The notes under the pieces were generated by a model, which saw only the letters and a program-made list of their open reading frames with translations, ran no database searches and had not been told where the DNA came from. Source: Pseudo-nitzschia pungens (lineage: Eukaryota > Bacillariophyta > Bacillariophyceae > Bacillariales > Bacillariaceae). From it: 64,000 nucleotides of DNA. Shown in pieces: positions 9,362 to 19,731 of the stretch (its first letter is position 1; the number at the start of each line of letters is the position of its first letter). Location of the stretch: contig CM074764.1 of assembly GCA_037355855.1 (NCBI GenBank), forward strand, positions 806,001 through 870,000, in the 5' to 3' direction. A program made the translations under genes and the position numbers.

Positions 9362-11753
9362 ATGGTCAAAACTCGGGCCACCCGGACCAAGAAGATCGAT
9401 AATATTGGGATGGAAAAGAAGAACGATTGCGACCTGAATTCAAGCGGTGCTACGTACCCTACGGAAACAATGGAACCGGTTGACAACACTATTTCCATCT
9501 GCTGTGGCTGCCGTCCCAAGGCAAAAAAGAAAAACAGAAAGTACAGAAAGGAACCCGACATCGATGGGTGGAGAAGGGTCTTTCGACTGCGACGTGGAAA
9601 ATCGAATGGAAATCTCAAAGGGGGAAGTTCAGAATGGACTGCATTTCACAACCACAACCACAACCACAACCACAGCGGGGAGTCCTTTAAGAGTGCCAAA
9701 AACGACGATGGTGACGACGACAGCATGTTCTTTTTCGATGCAGTGGATCATCCCCTCGATGACGACGAATTTCCGATCGACGGCTATGTGGTTGGAGGAA
9801 GGGGGAAACCAAGAGTCGTCTTCACGACCTCTATTGAACATCCGGCGCCTCATGTGACCTTCAGGGAACCCGATAGCATGCTGCGAAGCTCTCTGCGATC
9901 TCCAACATCGTCTCAAGCGGGATCCGTCCACGAGGACGAGACGACTGAACATTCCGAGAGTGGCCGTACGAACGCCAAGATTCTCGATCACAGGAGACCG
10001 AGTCTGCGTCTCAGTCGGATTCGAACGCGGTCTGCCGAAGACCTGGCCTCTGACTTACGAGTTTCGGTTGATGGCGTGATCGGTATGGCTGGATATCCTG
10101 GAACATTAACAGTGGAGGAGCTGGAAGAATGCGTAAGTCTTCTCGTGGGGTACAAGCAATGGTCGACGTGTACAATGGTCTCAAAATGTTTTTACTATCC
10201 TTTTCGTCTTTCGTCTCCTATGAACAGCAAAAATTCTTGCGGGGACTCAACGAGCTACCACCAGCTGTCGCCGAACAGGTGTACAGTTTACGAGATATCG
10301 AGGATCAGCCGTACACTATCTGTCGGTGGTTGCGAGCTACCAAGTTCGATGCTGATGCGATATTGGCCCGGTTGGCCGATAACCAATCCATTTTTGAAGA
10401 TGCCAAGGCAAATAATTTCTACGGCCCCAACATCGAGGACCATATTGGATGTCCGCTTTCGGTCTTTTTGAGCCAATACCCGTTCATGGGTTTGGGGCGG
10501 GGCAAGAATGGATCACCCGTAAATTACTTTATGGCGGGCAAAATCAACACCGAAGGCATCATGGCACTGGTTACTGTGGAACAATTGAGCTACTATTTTT
10601 GGTATTCCTTCATGTATAGGATGAAGGACGAAATGAGAATTTCTCAAGACATCGATCCCGATTTTTGTCGGTGCGAGGGCATTCAAGTGGTCGATCTGAC
10701 CGGATTAAGCCCGAGCTTTTTGACGGCGGAAATCATGGAAGTCCTGAAGATTGCTTCCAAAATCGGTGACTTCTTCCCAGAGGTGCGTTCAGTTATTATC
10801 GATGAGAAATGTTTTTTCCTTTTTTCCGGATTTTGAGTATGTTCACGAAACGACTAATTTTTTCAATTTTACTGTTGTTCACTGTGTAGACACTCCATGG
10901 CATGCTGGTCCTCAACGCTCCTACATTTTTCACCTTTTCCTGGAGAGTAATCAAAAACTTTCTAGACGCTCGAACAGCCTCGCGGATTCAATTATTTTCC
11001 TCGAAGGAAAAGGGTCAACAAGCTCTCGAGAATTTAGTTGACAAAGAGAAGGAAATCACAAGTGACTATGGTGGGGGCAACATTTCTCTACGGGAAGCTC
11101 TCTTAACAGCAGGTTCGGACTCAAAGATTGTTCGACAAGAGGTCGAGTTGATTTACTGCAAGCGAAAATCCAAGGCTGCGATACCAAAGGCTTGGAACCT
11201 TGGTGCGGGTCAATGCATGGAAATAACGGTTTACACCCGGTCTGTAAGCCATGCCAATATTTTCGTGTCTTTGAATGGTTCAAGAGTTAAATCGGTCAAA
11301 TCTTTTTGTAAGTTTGACGAAGATGGATTTCAACTCAGTCCACTTCCGAACAAGGTTGTAGCTATTAGCGCGAACTCCATGGAATTGGTAGGACCCGGCG
11401 TAGTCATGGTCGAAGCCTTCGATCTCGGTAATGAAATATCGAAAGCCCACAGCAATGAGTCTCGAGGATATCATTTAGTGGTGGGAGATATCAAACCGAT
11501 TGACAGTTTCGATCCCATCGGTATCGGTGGCAGTAGCAGAAAAGTTTTTTTTTCGGACGACAACAAAACGAACAACAACAACAACAACAACAACAGCACC
11601 AGCGCGTCAACGACCACCAGTCACAGGGATCTCTCGGAAACTAAGGTGGGAGCCTCGGTCTCAATGACGGGTTTTACTTCTCCGATAACGCGGAAGTCTT
11701 CGCGGAAGAGACGACGGCGAGGAAGGGGAAAGCAGGAACAAAGAAATCAATGA
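9362..11753 (+). CDS. CRAL-TRIO (SEC14) + GOLD protein, three exons
   Basis: Exons 9362-10132, 10228-10782 and 10890-11753 join in phase 0 to 729 aa. Introns use GTAAGT...GAACAG and GTGCGT...TGTAG. The N-terminal ~250 residues are charged and disordered, with a CCGC cluster and a (His-Asn)n run. Exon 2 starts the lipid-binding core with a CRAL-TRIO-N-type segment (QKFLRGLNELPPAV, then WLRATKFDADAILARL). The CRAL-TRIO body follows (QVVDLTGLSP, then FFPE joined across intron 2 to TLHGMLVLNAPTFFTFSW). After it comes a beta-rich GOLD-like region (VELIYCKRKSKAAI; CMEITVYTRSVSHANIFVSL; VMVEAFDLGN). The C-terminus has poly-Asn and a basic tail. SEC14-GOLD proteins move phosphoinositides or other lipids at membranes. 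The start is the first ATG in frame. Confidence 0.85.
9645..9675. repeat. in-frame (ACAACC)n hexanucleotide repeat
   Basis: Five near-perfect hexamers encode alternating His-Asn in exon 1 of the SEC14-GOLD gene. Confidence 0.9.
10133..10227 (+). other. intron 1 of SEC14-GOLD gene
   Basis: 95 bp, phase 0, donor GTAAGT and acceptor GAACAG; it joins LEEC to QKFL. Confidence 0.8.
10783..10889 (+). other. intron 2 of SEC14-GOLD gene
   Basis: 107 bp, phase 0, donor GTGCGT, T-rich 3' half, acceptor GTGTAG; it joins the conserved FFPE to TLHGM of the CRAL-TRIO fold. Confidence 0.85.
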
Positions 11754-12224
11754 GCGGCAGATTGCTCTCGACCAACTAGCAGTTGGCGCCCGTGTTTTTT
11801 GTCAATAATGTCATGTCTTGTAGAATAGAAGAGTGTTGCAAACCGCAAAGTTTAAAGTCGAGAATTTTCAGTCGTCGTTTGAAGTGCATCAGTGAAAGAT
11901 TTAGCGCACGAGTAGATTGTACCTGTTCATAGCTGCAGGTCCTTAAAATCGATATGTTCTCTACCAAAAAGTTGTGGTCTACGTTGAATTTGACAACTCA
12001 AGTTAGTTTAATGCGGGGTTCATATTTTTTGGGTCACCGGTGTATGTGTTGGCAAGCACAAAGGAGAGAATTGAACCAAAACATTCAGCCATTTTCCCTG
12101 GTTGGTACAGATTGAACCTCCACCAACCGAAAAGTCGATTCGTTCGTTTGAGAGATTCACCCATTTGAGGAAAAACATCCACAGTGACTGCATCGCCAGC
12201 GCTCAAGTACAGCGTGATGGCGCA

Positions 12225-12822
12225 TCACAGCGGTGAACTCAATGGTTGATTGACGCGCAAACGCATGCCAGATGCAAAGAGAAATTGTCGACGATCGGCA
12301 TTACCCTCATCATCGTGTCTCATTTCTGCGGCCACTGGCTCATCGCCCTCTCCCAGGTATCTTCTACCATGCCTGTGTATCCCAGGACGCGACCAGGCCA
12401 CATACCCACTCCGATCCGACGCGCCGTCGCTGTTGTTGGTGTCGAATCCCGATGAACGCTTTCGTTCCAACAGACCGCCCGATTCGTGACACCGTCGCAA
12501 CCGTTCGAAAGTCAGTTCCTCGCGGCGAACACCGCACAAAGCCAAAACCCGTTTCCAAACGTCGGGCCGACGAATTGTTTTTCCGTTCCTTCCCCTCGAA
12601 AGGGTTTCGAATGGTTCGGGTGCGCAAAACCGTTTGCGCTCGGATTTTCTCGATGTTTCGCATCGGGCTGTCGGGTCGGTAGGACTTGGATGCCGTGGTA
12701 TTGTTGACGATGGTAGCTGGTTTCCTTCCTGCGGGGCTAAATCACCCTCGCGAATGGCGAGGCATCTCCTGCATCGCCTCTCGAGCCGATTCAAAAATGG
12801 CGTCGACCCCAAAACTATTCGT
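12225..12822 (-). other. open but unassigned stretch after the URI1 stop
   Basis: An open minus-strand frame (12935 down to 12225) overlaps the URI1 C-terminus in another frame and continues with Arg/Glu-rich sequence (RPDVWKRVLALCGVRREEL). Other frames here are also open because the DNA is GC-rich. I cannot tell a separate gene, an alternative URI1 end, or non-coding 3' sequence apart. Confidence 0.25.
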
Positions 12823-14557
12823 TTATTGTTCTTGTTGCCGCCGTTGCTGCTTGAATCTCGAAACGCGCTTGGGTTGCTGTTGCTGTTGCTGTTCAACTTG
12901 TTCTTGCTGCCGCTGCTGCTTGAATCTGGAAACACGCTTTGGCTTCGACGACCGTTGTCGTTCTTGCTGCGCTAGCTCGTTCTGCAAACTCCGCGTTTGC
13001 TCGTTTGCCGCCAGCCGGGCGGCCGTGTCGGAGGATATTGCCGCGGCCGCCGCCGTCGTCGGCGATGGCGCGGCGGATCGCTCCGAGATTTGCCCCGAAA
13101 AGACGGAGGAGTCCAGGAGCCGCGTCGGAGACACCGTCGCGTTGTGCGCGGAGTCCACCCCCGGCTGCGGCTGCCGTGCGGTCCGTTTCGGCAATGGCTG
13201 CTGCCGGCCCTCGCGCGGGATTTCGTGGATCTCGTTGTTGTCGGTGTTGATGGTGACGCCCCCCCCGCTGGGTTTCTTTGGCGCGGCATCGAGTGGTGGA
13301 TCGGATGGAACGGGAGTTGCGGTTGGCGTTGCGGTTGCGTTGGTAGCTTTCGATTTGGAAACCTTGGGAGGAGATTTTTTCTTCGCGCCGCTTTTTTGGG
13401 GAGCATTCAAGAAGCCCTTTTTGAATCCAAACGACGACGACGACGCCGTCGTTTCGTTTTCGTTTTTTTAGTGGTGCTGCCGAGGGCTTTCGGCGATGAC
13501 GACCGCATCTCTTTCTCTCGCTTCGACTCCTCCTCTTCCATCCGCGCCAATTCTTCCAATCGCCTCGAAATCCGGTCGTACTCTTCGTCCGACACAACCG
13601 CCTTTGTCTTTGTCTCCGGCTCGGTCCCCTCGCCGTCGCCGTCCGCGGAAGGACCGGAATCATCGCGGCCCGACACGCCCCGGCTCGTTTCCTCCGAGGA
13701 CCGCGCGTTGGACCGGCCGGGAGCAGGCGTCCCCGTAGACGGCGCTGAGCCGCGAGGAGAGATCGACGGCTTCGGCAAAGACCCTGTTGCCCTCCGCGTC
13801 GTATTCCTCGTTGATGTTGAACATGATGGAGGGCGGTTCGTCGTTCCTCCTTCCGCCGCGTTCCGTCTCGGTAGCGGTGTTTTTCGCGCCGGCTCTCGCG
13901 GTGGGCTTCGCGGTCGGGGGTTTGGAGTTGGGGTCGGGCTCGGGCTCGCCGACAGCAGCAGCAGCAGCAACCGCAACCGCCGGTTTGGGTGTCGGTCCGG
14001 GTGACGACGACGACGACGACGACGATGATTCATTCCTTTCTGGCGTTCCCTTTCGCGCGGTCGATCCGTCGCGAGGCTCGGCGGACGAGGAATGCTTGCG
14101 CAACCATTCCAGGGCATCCGAGAGACTCGCGGAAACCACGTTGCCGTCGCCTTCGCCCTCCTTCGGCAAGGGTTCGCTCTTCCTTCGGTTCTCGGTTTTA
14201 GGAGCGGTGGAAATGCACACCCATTCCTCGTCGTTTTCCCCGCCCGTCTCGCGGTGTTTGTGGCGCGCAGTGGTTCCGTTCGGTTGTGGTTGCTCTTGCT
14301 GTTGCTGTTGTTGTTGTCGTCGTCGTTCGGGACGGAGTTCCCCCTCGAAAAAGGCGACCCCGGTTTCAAAGGCCGGAATCAAGACCTCCCTTCCGGCGAG
14401 CCTCGGGGGAGACGACCGCGGGGGCGGCGACGCGTTCGCTCCGGTCGACGAGCCATCGGTCGGTGTCGTCAATGCGGTCAGCAATCGATCGATTTCCTCC
14501 CCGGATATATTTGGTGGGGGCAACGAACAAAACGATGGTTCGGTTTGGTTCGTCGCC

Positions 14558-14588
<31 letters not shown>

Positions 14589-14676
14589 CGTTATTGTTGC
14601 TGCTGCTGTTGGCATCCACGCCGCCCGTCGGAGAAGGAGGGTCATCCTCCATAGTCGGTTGGATTCCGTCGGACAT
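12823..14676 (-). CDS. URI1: URI1 (unconventional prefoldin) homologue, frame changes twice
   Basis: Three abutting minus-strand frames in URI order make one gene (617 codons, in frame overall). Frame A (14676 to ~13700) has a prefoldin-type hairpin (REVLIPAFETGVAFFEGEL) and a distal ALEWLRKH helix. Frame B (~13700 to ~13460) has SDEEYDRISRRLEELARMEE, like the RLEELER helix of animal URI. Frame C (to 12823) has VFSGQISERS, like the URI box (AFSG..xEKE), and ends KPKRVSRFKQQRRQQEQ, like the URI1 C-terminal RVSKFKAAR. URI scaffolds RPB5 and the R2TP/prefoldin-like complex in RNA polymerase assembly. The A-to-B shift is +1 and the B-to-C shift is -1 at an A7 run (plus 13463-13469), so they cancel. 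I find no good introns to explain either. Poly-Gln, Asn and Ala runs are frequent. Confidence 0.65.
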
Positions 14677-15415
14677 GCTATCCGACTCCTGCCTTCCTCG
14701 TTCGCTGGATGGTCTCGAATCGGATCGGATCGGCTGCGATTGTGGTTGCGAAGGTCACGGCACCTATGGTGAGCTTGGTTGTGTTCTGTGTCGTCGGTCT
14801 CGGGATGGCATGCCCTACGGTAATTATGGCATGAAACACAGAAAATCCCCAACAACAAAAAAGAGTGTTGATGATTGATCAGATTGTTTCCCATGAATGA
14901 TGAATCAATCTCAATCAATCGTCCATCGACATCACAAATCTTTGTTTTCTTGTACCGTAATTACCGTAAACCTTACCGTACGAGTCAAAAAATCTTGACC
15001 AGACTTTCCCGATGGCCGGAAACGAATCCGAACAACCGTCCGTCCGTCCATCCACTCTTCACTGAGTTCCAAATTCGGTTGGTTCGTTTCGAATATATGT
15101 TAGTATGCTACATACTAATAAAAGATACCTAAGAATCCACAAAGAAGGAGCGTGAACTAACCTTATCGCTCTGGAAAAAAGTAAGGTTCACCGTAAGGTT
15201 TTAGTTTCGCCTCTGAAACCGAGTCCTTGGGTGGGGTAAGTTAAGGTTACATAAACCACAAACACAAACACAAACACCAACACATACAACATCGACCGGG
15301 GCAGGGAAACAAAGACGCAAACACAAAAATAGCAATAGCAACGGCAATAGCAATAGCACTCGCGATCGCAATCTACTACTGCGTGTACCATACCATACCA
15401 TACCATACCACTACA
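14677..15415. other. divergent promoter region, URI1 / PIG-S-like
   Basis: No gene seen. It contains TAAGGTT-type motifs near 14970, 15150, 15181-15200 and 15242, CAAACACAAACA runs, and a pentamer (TACCA)n repeat at 15386-15410 a few bases before the ATG at 15416. Confidence 0.5.
15386..15410. repeat. (TACCA)n pentamer repeat in 5' UTR
   Basis: Five TACCA/CCATA units end a few bases before the start codon of the PIG-S-like gene. Confidence 0.9.
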
Positions 15416-16501
15416 ATGGCGGGCACGCGGTTGATGATCCAGACCTCCGCTCTGGCAACGGTGGTTCTCGTGACCGCGTGGTCGATTCGGCACGGATTCT
15501 GTCGCGTCGGCTGCCCCCGGGGCAACCTCACCAAGGACATCCCGAGGGTTCCGGGGTACGATCCGGGAGCGAGCGGGTTCGGAACGACGGGCGGAATGGT
15601 AGAGAGCATGCCGTGGGAAGAAATTCTGTGCTTTCCCTTCCGGAGCCCGCTCGGCTCGCTGCCGCGGACCGACGAGGATGCTTCCGCGGATGCCGCGGAC
15701 GGTCAGGGTCACGGTGACGCTAGAGATCCCGATTCCTCGCGGCAGCCGGTTCGATGGAGCATGACGCTCGCGGTGGAAAACGCCACCATTCTGCCGGAGT
15801 GGATGGAGGTCCTGTCGAACGAGTTGTTTGGAGACGAGGGCAGCGGTACTTCCGCTGCTCCCTCTACCGCGTTGTCGGCAATGCTCAAGAGCCAACGGCA
15901 GAAAATGGCGCTCAGGATTCTCCCGCCGCCATCGTCATCGTCAACATCATCATTGTCGGCAACAACCGACGACTCGTTGTTCGATCCGAACCAACTCGCG
16001 TCCAGGCTGGGGTCGGTGATCGAAGAAGCCCCGCTCGATCGACCCTCTCTGGTGCTCTACATTCCGTCGCACGCGCCTCCGGACCGCTACCCGGTGTGGA
16101 AGTCCTTTCGGACGACCCCCGCCGCGACGGGGGGGACGGCGACGATCACGGTGCTCGTGCCCTCGCTTCGGCGTTCCGGAGACGAAGCGGCGGCAACGAC
16201 GACGGGCCTCGAATCCCTGGTCGAGGACTGGATGGCGCGCTCGATGATCCAACAGCAACACCAAGAGCAACACCAAACTAGGCGCGAAGACCGGGGGCTT
16301 CCGCCGCCGGGAACCCGACCCGTGCGATTGACCCGAATATTCCCGATGGAGCACACGGCGGCGGTCCTGATGCCCCTCCTCTTTCCCCTGATCATGCCCT
16401 CGCTGGTCTCCTGGACCAAGGAACTCAAGCGCTACAAAAAGCTCACGACGACGACGACAAGCGCGCGCGGCAGCGACCACCAGCAACCGGTACAGCACTA
16501 G
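15416..16501 (+). CDS. two-TM protein, PIG-S-like (GPI transamidase subunit)
   Basis: 361 aa from the ATG at 15416. One N-terminal TM (about residues 7-25, ending RHGFCRVGCPRG) and one C-terminal TM bracket a lumenal domain. The end reads LTRIFP, then AAVLMPLLFPLIMPSLVSW, then KELKRYKK. This closely resembles the PIG-S tail (FP-x-D, FAIY-PLF-P, then a TM). SLVLYIPSHAPPDRYP resembles the PIG-S FLLYVP segment, and RWSMTLAVENA the FSLLNP segment. PIG-S is an essential ER subunit of GPI transamidase, but normally has 500 or more aa, so this would be a shortened or diverged copy. Poly-Ser and Thr runs are present. GPI-like tails on neighbouring secreted proteins fit such a pathway but do not prove it. 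Confidence 0.45.
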   Translation: MAGTRLMIQTSALATVVLVTAWSIRHGFCRVGCPRGNLTKDIPRVPGYDPGASGFGTTGGMVESMPWEEILCFPFRSPLGSLPRTDEDASADAADGQGHGDARDPDSSRQPVRWSMTLAVENATILPEWMEVLSNELFGDEGSGTSAAPSTALSAMLKSQRQKMALRILPPPSSSSTSSLSATTDDSLFDPNQLASRLGSVIEEAPLDRPSLVLYIPSHAPPDRYPVWKSFRTTPAATGGTATITVLVPSLRRSGDEAAATTTGLESLVEDWMARSMIQQQHQEQHQTRREDRGLPPPGTRPVRLTRIFPMEHTAAVLMPLLFPLIMPSLVSWTKELKRYKKLTTTTTSARGSDHQQPVQH

Positions 16502-16790
16502 AAACACAAATCCGCGAAGGAAAGAAACGAGACCCTCGCGGTGCACGCGCGCGGACGGTAGTTGCATACTATGTATATGTATCGCAACACAAACAATCGC
16601 TCTAGACGATCATGATTGATTCTCTAATAATGATTGATTGATTCATTCCCTCGCAAATTCGTACCGTACACGCAGTCTATAGCACTTTGGTATTGCTGCG
16701 GCATTCCTAGTACGGTACACGTGCGTGCGGTCGTCCTTTTGATCGAGATCACCGGAACATCCATCCATAGAAACATACGCACGCACGCAA
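16502..16790. other. intergenic between convergent genes
   Basis: Short AT-richer spacer with a TGATTGATTGATTCATT tract near 16630. No gene seen. Confidence 0.5.
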
Positions 16791-18172
16791 TCACGCTCGC
16801 TCGTTCGTCAAACGCCGTTCGGGTCTCGGAGGCCGGGGTTCCGAGATTGCCGTTCGACGACGGTTCGCTTCCTCCTCCTCCTCCAGCAGCAGCAGCGACC
16901 GGTGGAGTCCGTCCTCCGAGGCGAGTTCCTCCGTCAACCGACCGTGGGTCCGAAGCAGTTTGGCCAGCTTGCTCCGGGTCGTTTCGAGCTCGTTCCGGAG
17001 CTCCTCGGGGAAGGACGGTTCCCGTTCCTCCTCCTCGTCGTCGCGCGAGCCCGTCGTCGTTCCTTCTTCGAAAAGACTCTTGCGGCGGCGGAGCCACGAC
17101 AGGTGCTTGCCGAGCTGGCGCGCGTGGTACTTCTTCCCGAGGCCCTTCAGGACGACCTCGACGACCGTCCTCTCGAGTTCCGCGTTGCCTCGTTCGAGAT
17201 CCCGGCACCGGTTCTCGAGATCCCTGCACGAATCCAAGAGTCGCGCCGTCGTTATCGTTATCGCTGTTGGTGTGGTGGTGGTGCGCTCGGCGAGAGTTGG
17301 GGTCCCCCCCGGGATTCCTTCGGTGCGTGCCGCGCGCACCCGGGAGGCTTTCCGTTTGTCGTCGTCGTTATCATTGTCGTCGTCATCGTTGTCGTTGTCG
17401 TCGTGTGCGTGCAGAGGCTTTGGAGTTGTGCCAAAACTGGCTTGGTATTTTCGCTTCGATTGTCTCTGCGGTCTCGTCGCGTTGCCGTTGCCGTTGCTGC
17501 CAATGCCCTCGCCGATTCGGTTTGCATCGCGAACCCTTTCTTCGTCGCCGTTGCCGTTGCCGTTGCCGTCGCCACCACTATCTCGTTGGACAATGTCGTT
17601 GCTGCTACTGCTGCGAGCCTTTTTGCGATCCCCATTGGCTTTGCCCTTTCGCTTCGACCCACTTTGTGCTTTTGAGATCTCGTCATCGCCGGTGGTCTTC
17701 TTCTTCTTGGTCATCTCGGTGGGGAGACTTTGCTCCCGAACGCTTCTCTTGTTGTTGCCGTCGCCACCAATAGTGGCAGCATCACCACCACCGCCGCCGC
17801 CATTCTTGTCGTCCGTTCCGTCGGCTTTCTCCTCGGAGATGTTTGCTTCCTCGAGCATCCGAACGATTCGTTCCTTGTACGACTTTCTCAACGCGGCGCT
17901 CTTGGTGCGATCGACGAACCGAAAGTCGCGCGCAAAGTTTCCCAATCGAAGCGTCAGGAGTCTCGCCGAGGGAACGCATTTTTTGGGGGTCCGGCTTCCG
18001 GCCCGATCCCTCTCGTCGTCGTCGTCGCCGCCAAGCCCGGATGCGCCCTCCGTTGCGACCTGCGAGCGCCTCTTCCGTCCTCTTTTTTCACCGCCGAAAG
18101 CAACTCGGCGCCGATGCCGATGCCGCTGTCTCCACCGGTGGGGCGGTTGCCGCCGAAGGGGTCCGTCGTCAT
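16791..18172 (-). CDS. basic nuclear-type coiled-coil protein, one frame change
   Basis: The best start is the ATG at 18172 (MTTDPFGGNRPTGG...). That frame must move to another (-1 sense) near an A6 run (plus 18083-18088) to continue into the long frame that stops at 16791. One restored base gives 460 aa. Next come a basic GRKRRS patch and a conserved-looking block (LLTLRLGNFARDFRFVDRTK, then LRKSYKERIVRMLEE), followed by Gly/Asn/Asp low complexity. The C-terminal coiled coil begins LLDSCRDLENRCRDLERGNAELE and ends in a Glu-rich helix. NLS-like basic clusters suggest a nuclear role. I do not recognise a family. The long frame also extends upstream to 18704, but that part looks like non-coding DNA. 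Confidence 0.5.
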
Positions 18173-19731
18173 GGGCGAGACGGTCCGGAGAACAGGAAAA
18201 CAAAAACAAAAAAATGAAAATGAATCCTACCGATTGCGCCCAACGGCAGGCATCGGGTGTGCTCGCTCTCTCGATTGACTGGAGAGCGAGTGGTGTCGAG
18301 GTTCCCGCTCGAGCGCCTCGGCGTGTTTGGTGGAACGGAAGGGAAGGGAACGGAAGGGAACGGATTTTGATTGATGTTGATTGATTGATTGAGATTGATT
18401 GCGGATTCATCTCGCTGGTCCAAATAGAAGTAATAGTATACTGGTACTGCGCCGTGCTTGCTAGTCGTGTCAAAAGTACAATGGGATAGCGGTTGTTCGT
18501 CAAAAAATGATGCAACGGGGGAGACAATCGTGGATACGCCCACCCTAAGAATAGTGCAACAATGGTGCACGTCCACGTTTCGCGGGAGCGGAAGACGGCA
18601 TGCACATGGTCTTTTTTTATTGTTGAGAGGATGGAAATGATTTCGATTGATTGATTTCGTTTGCAATTTTGTAGACGGATCGGATCGAAACCCCGAGTTT
18701 TCAACCCTGGTCTAAATTCCTGGGATACAGCACTTAATTACCGTACGGTAAGTTACGTACCGTATGGTGCCGCACGAGTTCGCATCCCTTTGGCTCATAC
18801 GGTAGAACAGCGAGCCAGGTGAATGAATCACAGTTCGGGCAATCGTCTTTCTGACGGTCGCATTCCGAAAATTCAACGAAAGGAACGAGAAACAGTGGGT
18901 AAACTAATTAGTGGTGCGTGGCGTGCGGTTCATGGCAACAAAATGTTTTTTTTGAAAACATCACAAGTAAGGTTACGAACATACCGTAACTTACGTATTG
19001 TCCGCACAGTACCTACCGTATGAATACCAGTAACCTTACCTTCGTACCATCCACATTCTCAGACTTGCATCGTTTTTCGAGGTACGGTAAGGTTTATGGA
19101 CAATCAACCAATTGTTCGAGGAGTCGGAAAAAGAACAGTCATATCTCGGTGTATCGGCATATCAAAATATCGATCCATTCCGGTCTTAAAAATAGAAAAT
19201 TTCGAGCATTTAAGGTTAACACAACGAAACTCAACACCTCGAACGAAGGGGCTTGATTGAACTAACTCTTTCGGAATCGAAACCCTCCCAAGAACCATCG
19301 AAAGAGCTATTATTACTGCTTCGTATTTTTGTGCGGCACGGTAGAATTGAAGGTAGTTAAGTTACCGATTGGGAGTCCGGCGTAAATTATTCCCATTGGT
19401 ACGGTAGAACCTCGTTTCTTCCCGACTCCCGGCTCGGCAGACGTCACAACATCAATGCATGGAATGCGAAGACAAGGCACTTGAACGCGACGGGATCCAA
19501 CCGCGGCACATTGCCCGTACCAATCGCATAAGTCTCGATACGATTGCAAGAATCCAAAGCGACTGTTGATTGCTGTCGATTGATTGATGGATTGATGGAT
19601 TGATCGGTCTCTCTTTCATTTTTCGCAACATCGTCTTTTTCATGGCTTGTTATTTTTCGAATACGGTTGGAACCGCCGCGAGACACGAGACCGGAAAGCT
19701 CTTCCGGAACCGCCAGACGATAGAAGGCACG
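18173..19731. other. divergent intergenic region, GATT tracts and TAAGGTTA motifs
   Basis: No gene seen. (GATT)n-like tracts lie near both gene starts (18366-18401 and 19565-19604). Motifs of the TAAGGTTA family occur near 18966, 19027, 19085 and 19210. Confidence 0.5.

Noticed and set aside
12686..14878. Plus-strand open frames (261-363 aa) over the URI1 gene
   Set aside because: Poly-Cys, Ser, Leu and Val composition is the mirror of poly-Gln, Asn and Asp codons on the minus strand; no domain.
16634..18384. Plus-strand open frames of 379 and 474 aa over the coiled-coil gene
   Set aside because: Arg/Ser/Pro-rich shadows of a GC-rich gene with an evident coiled coil on the minus strand.
18173..18704. 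5' extension of the coiled-coil frame to 18704
   Set aside because: The translated part is rich in Ile, Ser and Thr and looks like spacer DNA (GATT tracts); a good ATG with a protein-like start lies at 18172.
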